NCBI GenBank assembly: GCA_030272815.1
Contig: JAJSZT010000038.1
Coordinates: forward strand, 1 to 33,401
Length of the DNA: 33,401 nucleotides
Origin: Deltaproteobacteria bacterium
GTDB lineage: Bacteria > Desulfobacterota > Desulfobacteria > Desulfobacterales > ETH-SRB1
Direction: 5' to 3'
Shown here: positions 23,203 to 31,771 of the stretch, piece by piece
Layout: each line of letters begins with the position of its first letter
How positions within the stretch are numbered: position 1 is the stretch's first letter
Made by a program: the position numbers and the translations under genes
Notes under the pieces: generated by a model
What the model was told of the DNA's origin: nothing
The model's database searches: none
Seen by the model: the letters and a program-made list of their open reading frames with translations, nothing else

Positions 23203-25203
23203 TCAGGTTCCAATCTTCGGCTCTGGGGAGGCTGCCGGATATTCAATGATATGTGATCGTTTAAAATGAGAACCGGCAAAACAGCCGAAGTTGTGGCAGT
23301 GCGTGCATTCGGGTATAAAGCAATCACAGGTTTTGTCACTCAGGGTGCGGCGGATACGGGTGTATGTTTCATTATTCCAAAAAGACGAAATGTGCTCATG
23401 CCGCAGGTTACCAAAACGGTAGATCCTGTCCCTGACCTTTTTACGGAACCAGACTTCTCCTCCCGTACATGGGTATATTTCACCGTCCCAGTTCACAACC
23501 ATTGTATTCCAAGGCTGATAGCAGGGTTCTACTTTCGATGGTTCCGAGAAAAGAGGTTCATGCCTGAAGGATACCCCCAACGAATCAGCCAGGGCCTTGG
23601 ACTTTCTGATAACATCATCATAGAGATCCTGATGATAGTAGAGAGAATCTTCAGGATGAGCAGTGGGTAGATTCCCAGTTTCGTAAAACTCATCGGGTAA
23701 ATATTTCGAGAACAGGATCATAACATCGTTGACCTTGAGTTCCTTTGCGCGTCGAACGAGATCCGGAACCTCTTTAATGTTCAGGCGGGACGCGACAAAG
23801 TAAAATACCTTTTCCATTGGATTAGAATACCTGTCCAGCGCCTCATTGAGAACGGGAATCCCTTCAAATAGGTCTAACATCCCGGTTCGTAGACCCAGGA
23901 TCTTATTGTTGGATTCTTTTCGAGCGCCATGGACCGACATGCCAAATCTTGCAATACCGGCTTTCGCTATTTCCTCAGCAAATTTGCCCACAAGGAGACC
24001 GTTTGATTTGATCGTGATCGGCACCATCGGACAGGTTTCATTAACAAATGCGATCATCTTAAAAAGATCTTTACATAGAAGTGGCTCCCCCCCGCCGCTC
24101 ATATAGATATCGCTCCCCCGGGTCAGTCGCACATGGGAGATCATGGTTTTAAAACCGGATAATGTCAACTGCCTCGAAGTCGCTCCGGACCGCTTAAAGT
24201 CCTGGTTACAAAAAATACACGCTGCATTACAAAAATCCGTCATCAAAAAATGGTAGCGCATCGGCAATCCATTTGCGTACGGTCCCCGTGCCTGCCATTC
24301 TTTCTCCGTAATGGTCCAGAACGGGTCTTTGGGAAGATCTTTGGAATAATATTTTTTTGCCGACTCATTGCTGGCACTTTCCGAGTTCCCGGTAAGCAGG
24401 CCGACCAATTTATCCTGTGGAATGCAATGATCCTCTTTATGAAAAAGTATCAGTTGCTGGGCCGATTTAACCAAATCATCTTCAATGGGCAGGAGTCCGA
24501 GGTATTGCGGGTGAAATCGTGCGTGGGACTCTCGCTCGACAAAACGGGGGACACGCTCGGTAAATATTTTTTTCCTGCCATGCTCAAACGACACCCATTT
24601 ATAATGCAGGTACAGGAGTTTGACCGGGGCGACACGCGCGTCTTCACGCAGGCATATATGTCCGAAATGCGTGTAAAAATCAATATCCGGGTGGTACTGA
24701 AATATCTTGTGTTGAGGATACTTATGCGCCGTCCCGTTGTGAACATCACAATATTTCAGCCGCTTGATGGGTGATGTGATCGAGAGATCATCCTTCTCTG
24801 TGGGAAAAAAATCAAACAGTTTCCCATCAACGATATTAAACCCGTTTTTTTTAACTTGTGAGAGAAAATCAACAAGAGGAAGCCCGTCAACTGGTGAATG
24901 GTAAAAAGAATCCGCATCGATAAGCGCTATCCAGTCGTATGATGAGAGATGGGCATGCATATAATCACAGGCCATCCGCAGAATCTTCCGCCACTGATAC
25001 CCGTCTGTTTTGACGGTGACAATTTCCAGGATACGTCCGGGGCACCTGAGTTTCACCTGTTCCACAATATACCTGCTGCCGTCGGTCGATTCGTTATCAA
25101 ACAGGACCAGATCAAATCCCGCATCAAGATAATACCGGAGACTGTCTTCCAATATATATTGTTCGTTATAGAAGAAGAGCATCCCACAGGCCTTTGAATT
25201 CAT
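23203..25203 (-). CDS. Fusion: glycosyltransferase-like domain + radical SAM/SPASM enzyme
   Basis: The product has 666 residues; the ATG overlaps the upstream stop (ATGA, 25200-25203). Residues 1-240 resemble GT2/GT92-type transferases: FFYNEQYILEDSLRYYL, VLFDNESTDGS (33-43) and a DAD metal motif (96-98). Residues 315-520 form a radical SAM domain with C325-x3-C329-x2-C332 (CNAACIFC) and GGGEPLL (370-376), which bind the [4Fe-4S] and SAM. The C-terminus (575-655) is a SPASM-type domain with many Cys (CYQPW, CTGG, then CDCFIPECTHC and CF), expected to hold one or two auxiliary clusters. The domains are joined without a stop or frameshift. Both halves look catalytically complete, implying sugar transfer coupled to radical modification of the same acceptor; substrate unknown. 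Confidence 0.85.
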   Translation of the reverse strand: MNSKACGMLFFYNEQYILEDSLRYYLDAGFDLVLFDNESTDGSRYIVEQVKLRCPGRILEIVTVKTDGYQWRKILRMACDYMHAHLSSYDWIALIDADSFYHSPVDGLPLVDFLSQVKKNGFNIVDGKLFDFFPTEKDDLSITSPIKRLKYCDVHNGTAHKYPQHKIFQYHPDIDFYTHFGHICLREDARVAPVKLLYLHYKWVSFEHGRKKIFTERVPRFVERESHARFHPQYLGLLPIEDDLVKSAQQLILFHKEDHCIPQDKLVGLLTGNSESASNESAKKYYSKDLPKDPFWTITEKEWQARGPYANGLPMRYHFLMTDFCNAACIFCNQDFKRSGATSRQLTLSGFKTMISHVRLTRGSDIYMSGGGEPLLCKDLFKMIAFVNETCPMVPITIKSNGLLVGKFAEEIAKAGIARFGMSVHGARKESNNKILGLRTGMLDLFEGIPVLNEALDRYSNPMEKVFYFVASRLNIKEVPDLVRRAKELKVNDVMILFSKYLPDEFYETGNLPTAHPEDSLYYHQDLYDDVIRKSKALADSLGVSFRHEPLFSEPSKVEPCYQPWNTMVVNWDGEIYPCTGGEVWFRKKVRDRIYRFGNLRHEHISSFWNNETYTRIRRTLSDKTCDCFIPECTHCHNFGCFAGSHFKRSHIIEYPAASPEPKIGT

Positions 25204-26246
25204 ATGATGATTCCCCGCTTTATCGCCAGAAAGTTTGTTGTTCTATACTGTTCGTTAATCTCCCGGTATGATTCTACGGGCATAAGATACTCCGATGGTG
25301 TGATGCGGAATATTTGCATCCCCTTTCCCGTAAAGAAATAATAAAAGTCCTTAAAGAAGTAACGCGTGTCCACATCTGATTTGCCGAATTCAAAGGTCAC
25401 GATATCAATTGCTTTTTTATCCAGCATCCCCAATGCCCCCATGAGAGCGTCCATCTCGTGCCCTTCGATATCCAGCTTCAATAAATGGATTCTGTCAATC
25501 CTATTCGTTTCACAATAATGGTCCACGGTATCCATCTGGATGGATTCTGACTGATTAAATTCGATGCCAAAGTGCGCCATGTTAAGGGGGGTGAGTGAGG
25601 CTCTACCGGAACCCGCATCATCATAATACAGAATTGTTTTTCCTCTTTCTTTTGCCAGTGCCGTATTATTCAGTCGCAGGCGGTCATCTGCGGGAGCATT
25701 TCTTTCAAGAAATTGAAAAGTGCTTCTGCCCGGTTCAAAACAATGTATCTGATAATCCTCCGTTGAAAGATTATCCAGTATAAGTTTCAAGAAATGACCT
25801 TTATGCGCCCCAGCATCAAATATACAATACGGTGGACTGATGTACTGCCTTAGGAGACTGAAGATGGCGCGTTCGCCACTGGTCAAAGGATACCCACCGG
25901 AACCAATTCCCATTGCATATTGCGAAATATCAACAATCTTTTCAAGTATCTGCTGAATAAACCTGTTTCCGGATATGGCGCAAAAAACTTGCATAAAAAC
26001 TTGCTTATACAGCGGTTTCGGTGGTTTCCGTATAAACAGAACCTCCGTATGGTCAGCCATTCGCTCAGTTTCTACCTTGTTCCTTTTTTCAAGTTCTTTA
26101 TAGGCTTTGGCCACAAGATTTATATCAATCTTCAATTCTGCGGCAAGGGCGTGTGCAGACGGCAATTGTTCACCCACATTCATGCGGCCCGTTTCAATTC
26201 CCCATAAAATCTGTTTAACAATCTGCTCGTCAGCGCCTGATGGCAT
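25200..26246 (-). CDS. FkbM-type methyltransferase with GntR-like N-terminal helix-turn-helix
   Basis: The product has 348 residues from ATG 26246. Residues 1-60 match the GntR/YtrA winged helix: EQIVKQILWGIETG, GEQLPSAHALAAEL, NLVAKAYKELEKR. Residues 125-345 are an FkbM methyltransferase: SAM motif CIFDAGAHKGHFLK (141-154), HCFEPG and the conserved LKLDIEGHEMDAL. Similarity to GntR continues upstream of the ATG in frame (IIDFQLDPH) with no start codon except ATT/ATA, so the original start may be mutated or a rare ATT is used. FkbM enzymes O-methylate sugars or polyketides. A DNA-binding plus methyltransferase fusion is unusual; the HTH may be vestigial. Confidence 0.75.
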   Translation of the reverse strand: MPSGADEQIVKQILWGIETGRMNVGEQLPSAHALAAELKIDINLVAKAYKELEKRNKVETERMADHTEVLFIRKPPKPLYKQVFMQVFCAISGNRFIQQILEKIVDISQYAMGIGSGGYPLTSGERAIFSLLRQYISPPYCIFDAGAHKGHFLKLILDNLSTEDYQIHCFEPGRSTFQFLERNAPADDRLRLNNTALAKERGKTILYYDDAGSGRASLTPLNMAHFGIEFNQSESIQMDTVDHYCETNRIDRIHLLKLDIEGHEMDALMGALGMLDKKAIDIVTFEFGKSDVDTRYFFKDFYYFFTGKGMQIFRITPSEYLMPVESYREINEQYRTTNFLAIKRGIII

Positions 26247-26276
26247 ATGCGGGTCAAGCTGAAAATCTATAATGGT

Positions 26277-27499
26277 TTACTGTGCCCCTGTTGATTTTTG
26301 TTCCAAAAGGAAGTTCAGGTTTGTATTAGGATCTCGAATTTCGGCGGGATGTACCATACTTTCTTTATCGACTTTAACACTCTTCACAAATGTATAATCT
26401 TTATCCTGTCGTCCTGCCGTTCCGTCAACACGCAAGACCATCTCTTGAATTTCAACATGGCCCTCTGGGTCAATACTCACAACAAAGTAGTTTATTCTCA
26501 CTTTTTTCTTCGCCTCCCCAAGCGCAGACCAAATTTTTCTTTTGGGGTGATCTTGGAGTGAGTAAGATTATCAAGATACCCTTTTTGCGATGCACCGCCG
26601 ACGCCCGTGACCATAAGAAGGATCTCCTCCCGTGTTTTATACATTTCAGTCGTATGATTATGGCCGTTAAAAACATATATATTGACATTGGGGTGGCTTT
26701 TCTTAAACGAGGTTAAAACCGTCAAAGGATCATTATCATCATCAAGGGGAGGCTGCACCGATTGAGAAAAAGACGGTTTATGATATTGAATAAATACGTT
26801 TTTTAATCCTCTGGTTTTATGGGACTTATCAAGAAGACCGTTCAAACTTCTCATCAATCTTTCAAAGGATTCAATGTTCTTACAATTTCAGGTAGCATCC
26901 TGTTTCAACCGTTCCACCGCTGTTGAGGCATTTGTATGTCCGCTGCACAAAGAGACAAATAAGTTTTCCCCATGGGAAAAACTGTAGTTATGATGTCGCT
27001 TTTCGCCATTTTTAAGATTGGGAAACATACTAAAATAGAGTTCTATTGCATCGGGCTCGTCGGCCTTCTGCCATTGTTCATGGTTCCCCAGGGTTGGAAA
27101 AATTTTTCCAGCAGACGGTTCACGCAGGACGTCAGGAAAAAAAGACCGTATCTCATCCCAGCCGGCAGGATCACTCCCCCGCCAGACAAAATCACCGGTA
27201 AAAAAAGTGAAATCCACCTGGCCCTGAATAAGCCGATCCGCAATTTGGACGAAAAGTTTTTCTCGAAACGAATTAAAGGCCTGATTCTGGCGAACCTGGG
27301 GAGTGATGTCACCCCTCTGAGCGTCAATTCTATCCGGTTTCGTTTTTCTGCTGTCACCGAATACGATAAACCTGACATTTTTTTGAGTTGTCTCCAGAGG
27401 AACTGTTACTCTATTAATCCCAGAAGGTGCAGCCCATGAGTCCGGCAAGGAAAAAATCAATAGCAGCTCAAATAATCCCAGCAGAGCAGAGGTTTTCAT
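26277..27499 (-). pseudogene. Exported metallophosphoesterase, interrupted by in-frame TGA and a -1 frame change
   Basis: From ATG 27499 the product starts with a signal peptide (ALLGLFELLLIFSL...WAAP), then FGDSR, FFTGDFVW and LGNHEQW, three metal-site motifs of calcineurin-like phosphoesterases. A TGA at 26888-26890 stops the frame after LKQDAT. The same frame continues (NCKNIESFERL) with the missing motifs YHKP and FNGHNHT down to 26498. The typical C-terminal strand (NYFVVSIDPEGHVEI) then follows in the -1 frame to 26277. Parts are 26888-27499, 26498-26887 and 26277-26501. It is probably a decayed periplasmic phosphatase, unless both sites are recoded. Position inside a cluster of intact genes makes the decay notable. 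Confidence 0.7.
26501..26519 (-). promoter_or_regulatory. Candidate -1 frameshift site (A_AAA_AAG with upstream SD-like GGGGAGG)
   Basis: In the zero frame the codons read AGA AAA AAG TGA; the heptamer A-AAA-AAG (26501-26507) is in slippery phase, the zero-frame stop follows at once, and GGGGAGG (26513-26519) lies 5 nt upstream. A -1 slip continues into the C-terminal strand of the metallophosphoesterase. The same GGAGG could instead serve re-initiation at GTG 26501. A homopolymer mutation is the simpler alternative. Confidence 0.35.
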
Positions 27500-27515
27500 T
27501 GTTCTTCGCTTCAAA

Positions 27516-28577
27516 TCAGAGGCATCCTTTCCAAATTCTTTCCAGATTATTATTTAATTCATTGAGGAGGTGGAAGCGCACCAATATGTCCTCGGGATAA
27601 CGAATTAATGCAATTTCTCTCATAATTATCCAGTAAAGAGCCCCCTCCAACAAAGGAGCTTGCAGGCAAATGTATGCTTTATTCCGAGCATTATTTTGAT
27701 ACGCCTGAATAAAAGACATGACAATATCCCAGTCTCTCGGGCCGGCGAACCAGCCACTCCCGCTGCAATAGAGCGCCGCATAAGCAACATCTTCTTCCGG
27801 CAGCCCGCGACGTAAAAAATCATAATCAAATATCTTTTGAATTCTCTCTTCCTTGAATAGAATATTCTCAGGGCGATAGTCTCCGTGCAGCAGAGTCATT
27901 TCCCCTATGCAAGGGGCGAAAAACAGAGCATATTTCTTGACGATCTTCTTGTGTTTTTCCCAAGCCTGTTCGAGTATTCTGAGTTGTTTATCCGTGGCAT
28001 CCATACCCTTCATTTTTTCGATTGCGTTCGTCCATATCCCCTTTTGTTCGTCCAGCCACATTGAGGGCTCAAACATCCTCGGCCAGACGGTTTTTCTTCT
28101 CCCAAGTTCGTTGACAACTCGACATCCATGATGGTGAAGCTCGCTCAATACAGCCGCCCCCTGTTCGACAAACGCTTGCACTGGGATCCGAGGGGCATCT
28201 GTCCCGTTCACTAAAAACGCGGCGCCCCATGGGAATACCAACGCTGTATAATCAGCCAGCTTGAGGAAATAAGATCCGCATTCATCCTTGAAAGCAGGTA
28301 GGACATATTTGAAACCGGCATATCGTATTTCGTTCAGGGCGTTCCCGATATAATCTATTTCATCTATACTCCATTTCACAGGGAAACTATCTTCATTCAT
28401 GATCTTGACGCAATACTCCATTTCTTTTCCCCGGGCATGAAAAATCGCATTCCATGAATCAGCCGCCACATGCCGAATGGAATCCACCGAGAAATGTTGC
28501 TGGAGATCACGGAGAATATAATTCTGTTTATTGAGGACATACGTTCTCCAACCCGCAGTCTGTGTATTCAACATCAT
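27516..28577 (-). CDS. APH/choline-kinase-like small-molecule kinase
   Basis: The product has 353 residues from the ATG at 28577, 4 bp after the methyltransferase stop (the longer frame to 28670 overlaps that gene). The phosphotransferase loop LLHGDYRPENILF carries catalytic D233 and N238 (HGDYRPEN, 231-238), followed by the metal-binding DYD at 251-253, the canonical APH/CotS/choline-kinase pattern. N-terminal nucleotide-binding strands contain CVKIM (K58). It transfers ATP phosphate to a hydroxyl of an aminoglycoside-like, choline-like or sugar substrate. It lies between a SAM methyltransferase and a phosphoesterase, which fits a biosynthetic phosphorylation step better than antibiotic resistance, but this is inference. 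Confidence 0.8.
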   Translation of the reverse strand: MMLNTQTAGWRTYVLNKQNYILRDLQQHFSVDSIRHVAADSWNAIFHARGKEMEYCVKIMNEDSFPVKWSIDEIDYIGNALNEIRYAGFKYVLPAFKDECGSYFLKLADYTALVFPWGAAFLVNGTDAPRIPVQAFVEQGAAVLSELHHHGCRVVNELGRRKTVWPRMFEPSMWLDEQKGIWTNAIEKMKGMDATDKQLRILEQAWEKHKKIVKKYALFFAPCIGEMTLLHGDYRPENILFKEERIQKIFDYDFLRRGLPEEDVAYAALYCSGSGWFAGPRDWDIVMSFIQAYQNNARNKAYICLQAPLLEGALYWIIMREIALIRYPEDILVRFHLLNELNNNLERIWKGCL

Positions 28578-28581
28578 TGTA

Positions 28582-29391
28582 TTACAAGGCCCTGGTGACG
28601 AGGGTGATATAGCCGGTGTTCTCGCTGATGGTTTGATGAATATCCAGCCATTTTTGAATTTCTTTTTCACCTACGAGGTGTTTGATTTCTTCTTTATGAG
28701 CCATAAAGGCCTCTTGAAATTTTTGAGGGAACGGATTCCCCACATGTTCTGTGACATCATTCAGTTCAAGAACTTCAAAACCACATTTTTTTAATATTCG
28801 ATGATATTTATCCAGGGAAATAAAATTCGAATGCACTTCCTCCCTAGCGTACTTCATAAAAGCCCTGCTCGTCTTATCATGGGTTATGAAATCCGCAATC
28901 AGTAATAGTGCTCCAGATTTCAGGACGCGCTTGGCCTCCTGCAATGCGTCTTCATGCCCCATATGAGATATGGACTCAAAAAACCACCCTCCATCATAAC
29001 TGTGGGCATCAAATGGAAGTGCCAGAGCATCTGCCTGATAAAATGAAGCAAGTTCTCCTACTCCGGCCTCCGTGGCCAGGAGTGTTGCGGTTTGCTGTTG
29101 ATGGGCGCTTATGGTCATCCCGTCGAGAATACATCGCTTTTCCTTCACGAGCATGATTCCCGGTATGCCAATGCCGCATCCAATATCACAAAATCTCTGA
29201 CCTGCCCCAATGGGAGTTTTCTCGATCATGATCCGGCTAAATTTTTCGGAGCCGGCAGCCAAAGTGGCATCCGGGTTCGTTTTATCAAAATATCCATAAT
29301 GAAGCCAGCCGTCTGAAATAATTTCCCCGGCCTTCACTTCATTGGACTCGTACATTTCTCTCACGTCGGCCGAATTAAGATTGTTGTACAT
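28582..29391 (-). CDS. Class I SAM-dependent methyltransferase
   Basis: The product has 269 residues from ATG 29391 (AGGGA ~10 nt upstream; the longer frame to 29496 runs into the phosphatase gene). The Rossmann motif I reads CDIGCGIGIPG (68-78), then an acidic DGMTIS region, ADALALPF for motif II-like contacts and EAKRVLKSGALLLIADF for motif III. The N-terminal WLHYGYFD resembles the small-molecule group with UbiE/tocopherol/sarcosine methyltransferases that act on C, N or O atoms of metabolites. It is 13 bp from the phosphatase stop, in the middle of the cluster. Acceptor unknown. Confidence 0.85.
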   Translation of the reverse strand: MYNNLNSADVREMYESNEVKAGEIISDGWLHYGYFDKTNPDATLAAGSEKFSRIMIEKTPIGAGQRFCDIGCGIGIPGIMLVKEKRCILDGMTISAHQQQTATLLATEAGVGELASFYQADALALPFDAHSYDGGWFFESISHMGHEDALQEAKRVLKSGALLLIADFITHDKTSRAFMKYAREEVHSNFISLDKYHRILKKCGFEVLELNDVTEHVGNPFPQKFQEAFMAHKEEIKHLVGEKEIQKWLDIHQTISENTGYITLVTRAL

Positions 29392-29404
29392 ATTTTGTTT
29401 TTCC

Positions 29405-30046
29405 CTACTCCACCCGAAAATAGACGTTGTCCCGTAATTCATCCGAAAGATGCCGAGAATCATTGACATACTGTACGCGCCGATTATTCGCCTCATCCAC
29501 GCTCAATCCTGTAAGAGAAGTATTATCGAGTATAAGGTTGCGAAAGATTTTATGGCCATCAATTCCCAGCCAGGCCGCGATCAGAAATTTAAAAATGCCT
29601 TGATGGGCGAATATAAGTATTTTCTCGGCTTCGATAGCCAAGAGATCGTCTACGACCATGAGCGCACGTTTAACGCATGGTATGAGCCATCCATCGTAAT
29701 GCCGGCAGGTTAGCTTATTGTCCGGCAAGTACCCCACCATGGGTTCATACCAGTTTATGATCTCGTCATTTTCTATTACACGGGTATCGAACTGGGCGTT
29801 AACAACATCGGGTTGGACAATCCCGTAGGACTGGTATGCCCTTAAGAGGGGACTGATATATGCAAAATCAAATTGATGACCTGAGAGCCTTGCTTTTACG
29901 CACTCCATTTGTTTCCGGCCAAGATCATTGAGTTCGGGATTCATGCCATCGGTAGTTTCACCGGACTGCTCCTTGCTCTGACCGTGACGAACCAGAATAA
30001 TGTTCTTCTCAATTTTGGGGATATCATACATGGCGTCTTGCTTCAT
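29405..30046 (-). CDS. Histidine phosphatase (phosphoglycerate-mutase-like)
   Basis: The product has 213 residues. LVRHGQS holds the phospho-acceptor H21 (RHG 20-22), with R69 in SPLLRAYQS, a possible acid in ENDEIINWYE and the second catalytic His H148 in FAHQG. It is a complete branch-1 histidine phosphatase domain without a signal peptide, thus cytosolic. Such enzymes remove phosphate from sugars, nucleotides or cobalamin intermediates (CobC). In this cluster it could dephosphorylate a phosphoribosyl product. The SD is poor, so translation may depend on the upstream gene, 21 bp away. Confidence 0.85.
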   Translation of the reverse strand: MKQDAMYDIPKIEKNIILVRHGQSKEQSGETTDGMNPELNDLGRKQMECVKARLSGHQFDFAYISPLLRAYQSYGIVQPDVVNAQFDTRVIENDEIINWYEPMVGYLPDNKLTCRHYDGWLIPCVKRALMVVDDLLAIEAEKILIFAHQGIFKFLIAAWLGIDGHKIFRNLILDNTSLTGLSVDEANNRRVQYVNDSRHLSDELRDNVYFRVE

Positions 30047-30067
30047 ATTTTGTTTTGTAAATGTTCA

Positions 30068-31771
30068 TTACTCCCGGAGACTTGCCCCCCGGCCCTGGAC
30101 TATGTTTTCATAAAACTGAAAATTTCTCGATTCACATCCTTTTATTCCTCTGATTGCTGAAAGATCCCGAATCACTTCTTCCGGATACTGCTTGAACAAC
30201 AGGAATAGCTCTTTCGCTCTATTAAAGGTAAACTCGTAATGCGTATGCAAAAGCCCTGAAAGCTCCTCGTGATTTCCCGAAGTACGAGCGATGGTAAGAA
30301 GTTTGGTGAACATACTATAGGCTTTTTCATTCAATTCAAGTGTACAATCTTCCACATCTCGGTTAATTCTCCCTGCGATTGCTTTGTCGGCACCACGAAA
30401 AAGCCCCGGAACATCAATCATCCTGAGGCGTCTGAAAAAATCATCCAGTTCAATCTGTTCTTTGGTATTGGCACTTTCAATAATATCGGCAAATTTTCCA
30501 ATGCTTTCATCTTCATAGATATAATCTCGATATTCAGATTTATAGTTAAAGCCTTTATGCAAAAGCCCCTTATCCACGAGCCTCGACGCAAACAGCGTGC
30601 CTGGATACGTGAGGAGCACCTGACAATAGTTGGTATAGAGATACATCTCCTGGATATCATGCAGGAACCGGGTGTCCTCTTCCAGGTCATCCCAGCTGGT
30701 CATCGGATCAAACATGATGAAGCCTATTTGCAGGCCGATACCATGATCACGCACCAGTTTGATTGCCCGACGGTAGACATCCGGCCCAGTATTTTTTTCA
30801 AAATATTTTAGCCGCCGAGGCGAACCGGATTCAATTCCCATATATACGCAGGTCATACCACTGCGTGCGAGTTTTGCCAAGAGTTTACCTTGTCCATCAG
30901 CAGCATCCGCTCGCATGAGTACCCGGTAGGTGATCCCCAGGTCTTCATCAATCAGTTTATCAGCTAATTCTTCAACCCGCTGACGGCTTTTCCGGTTAGG
31001 AAGGATAAAATTATCGTCACTAAACCAGAAATGCGTAATCCCATATGAAGTGGCCAGATGTTTTATTTCCTCGATAATATCGGATGGTTTACGCGCGCGC
31101 CAGCGTTTGAGATACCCGAGCGCCGGGTAGACACAAAATGAACATTTAAACGGGCATCCTCGACTTGTCGATATTCTCGCATCTTTTATACAGATATTTC
31201 TTCGCAATAGATATTCAAGCGTGTCACGCGCAGGCCACCGAAGCGAATCAAGGGGCGGCTCGGGAGGTTCGCCCGTCATTTTCACAGAACCATTATCCCT
31301 GTACCAGAGGCCCGGCACTTGTGAAAAATCCCCTCCATCTCCTATGACCTCAAGAAGATGTTGCATGGGGATTTCACCATCCCCGGCGACAATTGTATCC
31401 ACACATGATTCGTTTCCCAGGATATCTGATGCGCAGCTGGAGGCCTGGTGACTCCCCCAGCAGACATGCAGATCGGGTTTTTCCTCCTTGATCCGTGTGG
31501 TAATACGCAGTGCCTGAGCGATGGTCAAACCGGTGATAGACATGCCGATGATATCGGGATCATATGAGATGATGCGGTCGGCTGAATACACGGCTGCGTC
31601 CTCAGAGGAAGCAAGTGACTCTTCAACTTGAAAATTCAGGATGGTGACATGGTGCCCCAGGCTTCTGAGATAGGCTGCAATGGAACCCAAACCCAAATGC
31701 TCAGCGCCGGCTAAGGAAGTCGGGGATGATAAACGGACGCCGCTTCCCGGCAGGACCAATACGACGTTCAT
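30068..31771 (-). CDS. B12-binding-type radical SAM enzyme
   Basis: The product has 567 residues; the ATG overlaps the phosphoribosyltransferase stop by 4 bp. Residues 1-145 form a cobalamin-binding-like Rossmann domain (AGAEHLGLGSIAAYLRSLGH; DPDIIGMS) but lack a clear DxHxxG lower-ligand motif, as in many base-off class B enzymes. The radical SAM cluster is C206-x3-C210-x2-C213 (RGCPFKCSFC), followed by a TIM-barrel with FSDDNF, YMGIESGS and QIGFIMFDP. This architecture belongs to radical methylases, P-methylases and ring-forming enzymes such as those acting on unactivated carbons. The C-terminal 170 residues are helical and of unknown function. Substrate unknown. Confidence 0.87.
   Translation of the reverse strand: MNVVLVLPGSGVRLSSPTSLAGAEHLGLGSIAAYLRSLGHHVTILNFQVEESLASSEDAAVYSADRIISYDPDIIGMSITGLTIAQALRITTRIKEEKPDLHVCWGSHQASSCASDILGNESCVDTIVAGDGEIPMQHLLEVIGDGGDFSQVPGLWYRDNGSVKMTGEPPEPPLDSLRWPARDTLEYLLRRNICIKDARISTSRGCPFKCSFCVYPALGYLKRWRARKPSDIIEEIKHLATSYGITHFWFSDDNFILPNRKSRQRVEELADKLIDEDLGITYRVLMRADAADGQGKLLAKLARSGMTCVYMGIESGSPRRLKYFEKNTGPDVYRRAIKLVRDHGIGLQIGFIMFDPMTSWDDLEEDTRFLHDIQEMYLYTNYCQVLLTYPGTLFASRLVDKGLLHKGFNYKSEYRDYIYEDESIGKFADIIESANTKEQIELDDFFRRLRMIDVPGLFRGADKAIAGRINRDVEDCTLELNEKAYSMFTKLLTIARTSGNHEELSGLLHTHYEFTFNRAKELFLLFKQYPEEVIRDLSAIRGIKGCESRNFQFYENIVQGRGASLRE

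Noticed and set aside
24250-24774. 174-codon plus-strand frame
   Set aside because: Antisense to the glycosyltransferase/radical-SAM fusion, whose motifs are unambiguous.
26830-26890. Selenocysteine insertion element after the in-frame TGA
   Set aside because: Only a tiny CTTTGAAAG palindrome is visible, not a convincing SECIS stem-loop at the required distance.
30269-30811. 180-codon plus-strand frame
   Set aside because: Antisense to the B12-type radical SAM gene; no start signal or motif.
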